From Eggerthellaceae bacterium (GTDB taxonomy: Bacteria; Actinomycetota; Coriobacteriia; Coriobacteriales; Eggerthellaceae), in NCBI GenBank assembly GCA_017533165.1, contig JAFXIM010000271.1:1-8373 (forward strand): 8,373 nt of DNA, given 5' to 3'. Positions within the stretch are counted from its first letter, which is position 1. Each line of letters begins with the position of its first letter. The notes beneath the pieces are model-generated. The model made no database searches and was not told where the DNA came from. It saw only the letters and a program-made list of their open reading frames with translations. The position numbers and the translations under genes were made by a program. This document shows, in pieces, positions 4,608-8,373 of this stretch.

Positions 4608-7600
4608 GACAGACCGTTAAAGGCATCACCATAGAAATCGGCGGCGACACGACCAAGCTGGGCAATGCCCTGAAGGGCGTCAACACTGCCATCAGAAAAA
4701 CCCAATCCGAATTAAAGGGAGTCAACGCCCTTCTAAAGCTTGACCCGACGAACATCTCGCTCATCACGCAGAAGCAGAAGCTCCTGAGCGCGGCCGTAAT
4801 CGACACCAAGGACAAGCTTGACTCCCTGAAGGAGACGCAGCGCCTGATAGACGAGGGCAAGGTTGAGGCTACGGCGGAGCAGTACCGTGATCTTCAGCGT
4901 GAGGTCGCGAGCACAGAGGCGAAGCTGAAGAAGCTTTCCAACGAGTACAAGGAGTTCGCCAGCGTCTCCGCCGTGCAGTTGCAGGCGGTGGGCAGGCAGT
5001 TCCAGCAAATCGGCGAGAAGATGACCAACGCCGGGAAGTCCCTGCTGCCGCTGACGGCTGCCATAGGGGCAATCGGCGTTGCGTCGGTTACCGCATCTAT
5101 TCAGTTCGAGAGTTCATTTGCGGGCGTTAGGAAAACCGTAGACGCCACGACCGAGGAGTTTGAGGAGCTCGCGGAGGCATCGCGACAAGCGGCCCTCGTG
5201 AAGCCCGTGGATGTTAACGAGATCAACTACATCATGGAACTCGGAGGGCAGCTGGGGATAGCGACTGAACAACTCGATAAATTCGCGTCCGTTGTCGGAG
5301 ACCTCAGCGTATCGACGAACCTCGGTGTCGAGGACGCTTCGATGCAACTCTCCCAGGTTATGAACATCGTCGGGACTGCGACTGAGGACATCGACCGCCT
5401 TGGTGCCACCTTGGTAGGGCTGGGGAACAACTCGGCCACTACCGAGGCGGCCATCATGGAGATGGCGATGAGGATAGCCGGGTCCGGTTCGCAGATAGGC
5501 ATGACCGAGAGCCAGATCCTCGGCTTTTCCGCCGCGCTTTCCTCTGTGGGTATTAACGCCGAGGCCGGCGGTAGTGCGATCTCCCAGATCATGAGCCAGA
5601 TCGATAAGGACTGCGCCATGGGAGGGGAGGCGCTGGAGGCGTGGGCCTCCGCCGCAGGCATGAGCGCCCAGCAGTTCAAGGAAGCCTGGGAAACCGACGC
5701 GGCAAGCGCGCTGGTTTCTCTTGTAGGCGGGATGCAGGCCGCCGTCGAGTCGGGCAGCAACATCAACCTCATCCTCGATGACCTGGGCATAACCGCCCTC
5801 AGGCAGACGGATACCTTGAAGCGTCTCACAAGCGCATCTGAGCTTATGACGGCTACCATCGACGTCGCGAACGTTTCTTGGGAAGAGAACGCGGCGCTGA
5901 CCAACGAGGCAGCGCAACGCTACCAAACCACGGAGTCCCGCCTGATTATGCTCAAGAACCAAGTCACGGACGTGGGCATAAGCATCGGGAATGGGCTCAA
6001 AACGGCCCTCGTGGCAATGATGGACGTTCTCCAACCAGTCTTGAGCGCTGTCCAGGGCGCGGCGCGTGCCTTCGAGGACGCAAACCCCGCCGTGCAGACG
6101 CTTGTCATCAGCACGGGCGGGCTCGTGGCGGCACTCGGGCCTCTCATGATCATCACGGGCAAAATCACCTCGGGTTTAGGATCCCTCATGATAACCATGG
6201 GGAAATCGGCCGCGGCTTTTGCCGCCAAGGCGGCCGCTGCCTCGGGGGATACCGCCGCTACCATCGCAAACTCGGCGGCAACCAACGCCAACACGATAGC
6301 GGTGAACGCGCAGATTATCAAAAACGCCATCAAAGAGGCGACCGACGTTCGACTTGCTGCCAAGACTGCCGCCAAGACCGTTGCCACGACGGCTGATACC
6401 GCAGCTACTGCGGCGAACACAGCCGCCACGGGAGCCAACGCAACGGCTGCGGGCGCCGCGTCCATCAAAGTCGTGGCGCTTTCCGTTGCGACTAAGGCGA
6501 AGGCTGCGGCAGCGACCGTGGCTACCACGGCGCAGCTTCTATGGAATGCGGCTATGTCTGCAAACCCCATAGGGCTGGTCATCGCGGCAGTGGGCGCGCT
6601 CGTGGCCGTCATGGGAACCTTGAGCGTTGCCATCACGTCCAACGTTGACAAGCAGGAGAAGCTCACCGCATCCAGCCAGAAGCAGAAAGACAAGATCGAT
6701 GAGCTCCAGGCTTCGTATGACGAGATCGTGGCAGCGCAGGGCGAGCATTCTGATGCCGCCATCGAGGCGAAGTACGCACTCGACAAAGAAACGGCGGCTT
6801 TCGAGGCTTCCAAGGTGACCATAGACGCCTTCAACGCGCAATGCGAGGAGGCAATATCGGCCCATAACGACCTAGCTTCGAGCATCCGGCAATCTGGTCA
6901 AGATGCTGAAGCTCAGGCTGGGAAGATCCTCTATCTGTCGACGCAAATCACCGAGCTTGCCGCCAAGGAAGAGAAGTCAGCCGAGGACAAAGCCGCCCTT
7001 GCTGCTATGACCGAGTCGCTCAACGCATCGTGCGAGGGATTGAACCTCACCTACGATGCGCAAAACGACGCTCTCAGCATGAACGCCGACGCCATAAGGC
7101 AGGCGGCGCAGGCGGAGGCCGACCGCATCAGGCAGCAAGCCGCCATGCAGGCCTACTCCGATTTGGTCACCGAGCAGATAGAGCTCGAGATTCAGCTGGC
7201 GCAAGCCCAGGAGAACCTCACAGCCGAGACGAACAGAAACGTCGAGGCGTGGGGCATGCTCGGCGGCGTGCAGGTATACACCTCGCAGGCCCAGCTGGAC
7301 CTCGAGCAATCCGTTCGCGATACCGAGGCGGCGCTTGAGGAGAACACCGCTGCCCAGCAGATGGCGCTTGAGATAAGCGCCCAGTACGCTACCGGGCAAT
7401 CGGCTTTGGCTGACGCGGTAGAGGAAGTTAAGAACGGTACGCTCTCGGCTGAGGAAGCAGCTGAGAAGTACTCGAGTGCGGTCGAAGGCGGGATCACCGC
7501 CGATGAGATTCGCGCCGAGCTGTCCAGGGAAGTGGCGGGCACGCAGGAAGAACTTGCGCAGGCGGTGAACAACGCAGCGGAAGCAACCGAGTCATATACG

Positions 7601-8373
7601 GGCATCCTGTCGTCACTTCAATCGGCAATGGGCCAATCGTTTACCAATGCCGCGAACCAAGTGAAGGAATCCCTCCTAGGGGTTGAGATCGCGTTTTCCT
7701 CAGCAGAGGGATCTGCGTCGGAATCTGGCGAGGCTGCGGGTAGCAATTACTCGACGAGTCTTGCCGCCGCCATCTCTTCCTGCCCTGCGGAAGTTCAGGC
7801 ATATATCTCGCAGCTGGAGAGCCAACTCTCCGCCTTTCAGGAAGAAGCTGAAGAGCTTGGGCTGGATACGGGCAACGCGTACGGCGGCGGAACTGCCGAG
7901 GGCATGGAGAATCAGGAGAGAGACGTCGCTTCGGCGGCGGCATCGCTTTGCGAGTCCGCCCAAGAAGAACTCGACGAGCTTCCCGATGACGCCGGCACCG
8001 TCGGCTCGAAGGCGGGGACTTCCTTCTCGAGGGGAATCTTAGGCGCTGCAAGGAGCGTAGCATCAGCGGCCAGCACGATAAAGTCGCAGGCCGAAGCCCA
8101 GCTGGCCGGCACGAACGCCGGACAGCACGGGGCAAACGCCGGGAATTCGTTTGCGTTCGGGATCGCGGGTACCTACTCGGCGGTAGCGACGAGCGCAAGC
8201 TCCATCGCATCATGCTGCAGGCAATGGGCATCGATGAGCGGCGAGGCATGGATCTGGGGCTGGGATGCGGCTAAAGGGTTCGCCGATGGTCTTGAGGCGG
8301 CGAAGAGCCTGGTAAGAACCGCGGCGACAGCCGTCGCTTCTTCGGTTCGCTCGATCCTGCACTTCTCGGTTCC
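4604..8373 (+). CDS. Tape measure protein (3' end beyond window; ATA at the presumed start)
   Basis: This frame has no stop from 4598 to the window end, at least 1256 codons. Tape measure proteins set tail length and pass through the membrane during DNA entry. In order: an N-terminal coiled coil opening G-I-T-I-E-I-G-G-D-T-T-K-L (about 6-145), a hydrophobic stretch (147-166), and the tail-tape core (about 167-332) with F-E-S-S-F-A-G-V and G316-I-N-A-E-A-G-G-S-A-I326. Two further hydrophobic stretches follow (500-519 and 655-678), with an Ala/Thr-rich stretch between them (547-646). A long coiled coil comes next (about 680-1000), then C-terminal repeats, and the frame reaches an H-F-S-V segment typical of the family's distal end. 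A TGA at 4595 bars an upstream start. The expected first codon reads ATA, and the first in-frame ATG (5021) would cost about 140 residues of well-matched N-terminus. Confidence 0.9.
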   Translation, partial: MGQTVKGITIEIGGDTTKLGNALKGVNTAIRKTQSELKGVNALLKLDPTNISLITQKQKLLSAAVIDTKDKLDSLKETQRLIDEGKVEATAEQYRDLQREVASTEAKLKKLSNEYKEFASVSAVQLQAVGRQFQQIGEKMTNAGKSLLPLTAAIGAIGVASVTASIQFESSFAGVRKTVDATTEEFEELAEASRQAALVKPVDVNEINYIMELGGQLGIATEQLDKFASVVGDLSVSTNLGVEDASMQLSQVMNIVGTATEDIDRLGATLVGLGNNSATTEAAIMEMAMRIAGSGSQIGMTESQILGFSAALSSVGINAEAGGSAISQIMSQIDKDCAMGGEALEAWASAAGMSAQQFKEAWETDAASALVSLVGGMQAAVESGSNINLILDDLGITALRQTDTLKRLTSASELMTATIDVANVSWEENAALTNEAAQRYQTTESRLIMLKNQVTDVGISIGNGLKTALVAMMDVLQPVLSAVQGAARAFEDANPAVQTLVISTGGLVAALGPLMIITGKITSGLGSLMITMGKSAAAFAAKAAAASGDTAATIANSAATNANTIAVNAQIIKNAIKEATDVRLAAKTAAKTVATTADTAATAANTAATGANATAAGAASIKVVALSVATKAKAAAATVATTAQLLWNAAMSANPIGLVIAAVGALVAVMGTLSVAITSNVDKQEKLTASSQKQKDKIDELQASYDEIVAAQGEHSDAAIEAKYALDKETAAFEASKVTIDAFNAQCEEAISAHNDLASSIRQSGQDAEAQAGKILYLSTQITELAAKEEKSAEDKAALAAMTESLNASCEGLNLTYDAQNDALSMNADAIRQAAQAEADRIRQQAAMQAYSDLVTEQIELEIQLAQAQENLTAETNRNVEAWGMLGGVQVYTSQAQLDLEQSVRDTEAALEENTAAQQMALEISAQYATGQSALADAVEEVKNGTLSAEEAAEKYSSAVEGGITADEIRAELSREVAGTQEELAQAVNNAAEATESYTGILSSLQSAMGQSFTNAANQVKESLLGVEIAFSSAEGSASESGEAAGSNYSTSLAAAISSCPAEVQAYISQLESQLSAFQEEAEELGLDTGNAYGGGTAEGMENQERDVASAAASLCESAQEELDELPDDAGTVGSKAGTSFSRGILGAARSVASAASTIKSQAEAQLAGTNAGQHGANAGNSFAFGIAGTYSAVATSASSIASCCRQWASMSGEAWIWGWDAAKGFADGLEAAKSLVRTAATAVASSVRSILHFSV
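7727..8370 (+). repeat. Five degenerate protein repeats in the tape measure C-terminal part
   Basis: A unit of the form G-x3-G-x2-F/Y-x2-G-I/L/M, then a helix with V-x2-A-A-x2-I/L, recurs with its first Gly codons at 7727, 7871, 8003, 8129 and 8258. Spacings are 48, 44, 42 and 43 residues. Copies three and four are closest (K-A-G-T-S-F-S-R-G-I and N-A-G-N-S-F-A-F-G-I). The copies have diverged at DNA level, so they are old. Repeats of this sort are common in tape measure proteins and scale tail length. Confidence 0.6.

Noticed and set aside
5114..6034. Long minus-strand frames (also 5227-5904, 5920-6885, 7192-7605 and 7641-8249)
   Set aside because: All lie opposite the tape measure gene, have biased shadow composition, and lack binding sites or recognisable domains.
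5878..6396. Plus-strand 172-residue frame inside the tape measure region
   Set aside because: Out-of-frame reading of a GC-rich gene; Arg/Gly/His-rich with no family likeness.
1..8373. CRISPR arrays, tRNA genes, insertion sequences, diversity-generating template repeats
   Set aside because: No regularly spaced direct repeats, no tRNA arm signatures, no transposase or terminal inverted repeat pair, and no repeated template/variable segments were seen.

Overview
The window is most of the head-tail joining and tail module of a long-tailed (siphovirus-like, HK97-type head) phage or prophage. A divergent two-gene amidoligase cassette abuts it on the left. Base composition is fairly GC-rich across most of the window, and the tail proteins resemble those of phages of Gram-positive bacteria. 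A high-GC Gram-positive host such as a Coriobacteriia-type gut actinobacterium is a reasonable guess, but nothing here proves it.

Left region (1-962, minus strand): a complete amidoligase-family enzyme gene, followed 19 bases downstream by the first seven codons of another gene. That start fits the opening of a gamma-glutamylcyclotransferase (AIG2-like) protein, a known partner of such amidoligases. A non-coding divergent spacer (963-1255) follows. It holds an extended -10 promoter candidate, a perfect 7+2+7 dyad lying over its expected start point, and a small hairpin, all pointing toward the phage operon.

Right region (1256-8373, plus strand): the order is canonical. It runs capsid, head-tail connector, head closure protein, gp10-like neck protein, tail terminator, major tail protein, tail assembly chaperones G and G-T, and tape measure protein. 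Genes overlap or sit a few bases apart, so they are one transcription unit. Only one gap, before the major tail gene, exceeds 30 bases. The G/G-T pair carries a textbook -1 frameshift site (A AAA AAC, immediate TAG, 7-base spacer, perfect 8-bp hairpin). The tape measure frame is open from about 4598 to the end of the window (at least 1256 codons) and continues beyond it.

Three things stand out. The capsid gene is only the C-terminal two-thirds of an HK97-type protein, is AT-richer than its neighbours, and abuts the divergent amidoligase cassette where portal, protease and the capsid N-terminus should be. The tape measure gene has no standard start codon: its expected start, placed by a strong ribosome binding site and by the family's N-terminus, reads ATA and overlaps the TAG stop of the frameshift product. 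The spacer's promoter-plus-dyad arrangement suggests separately controlled transcription of the structural genes. No RNA gene, insertion sequence or CRISPR array was recognised.
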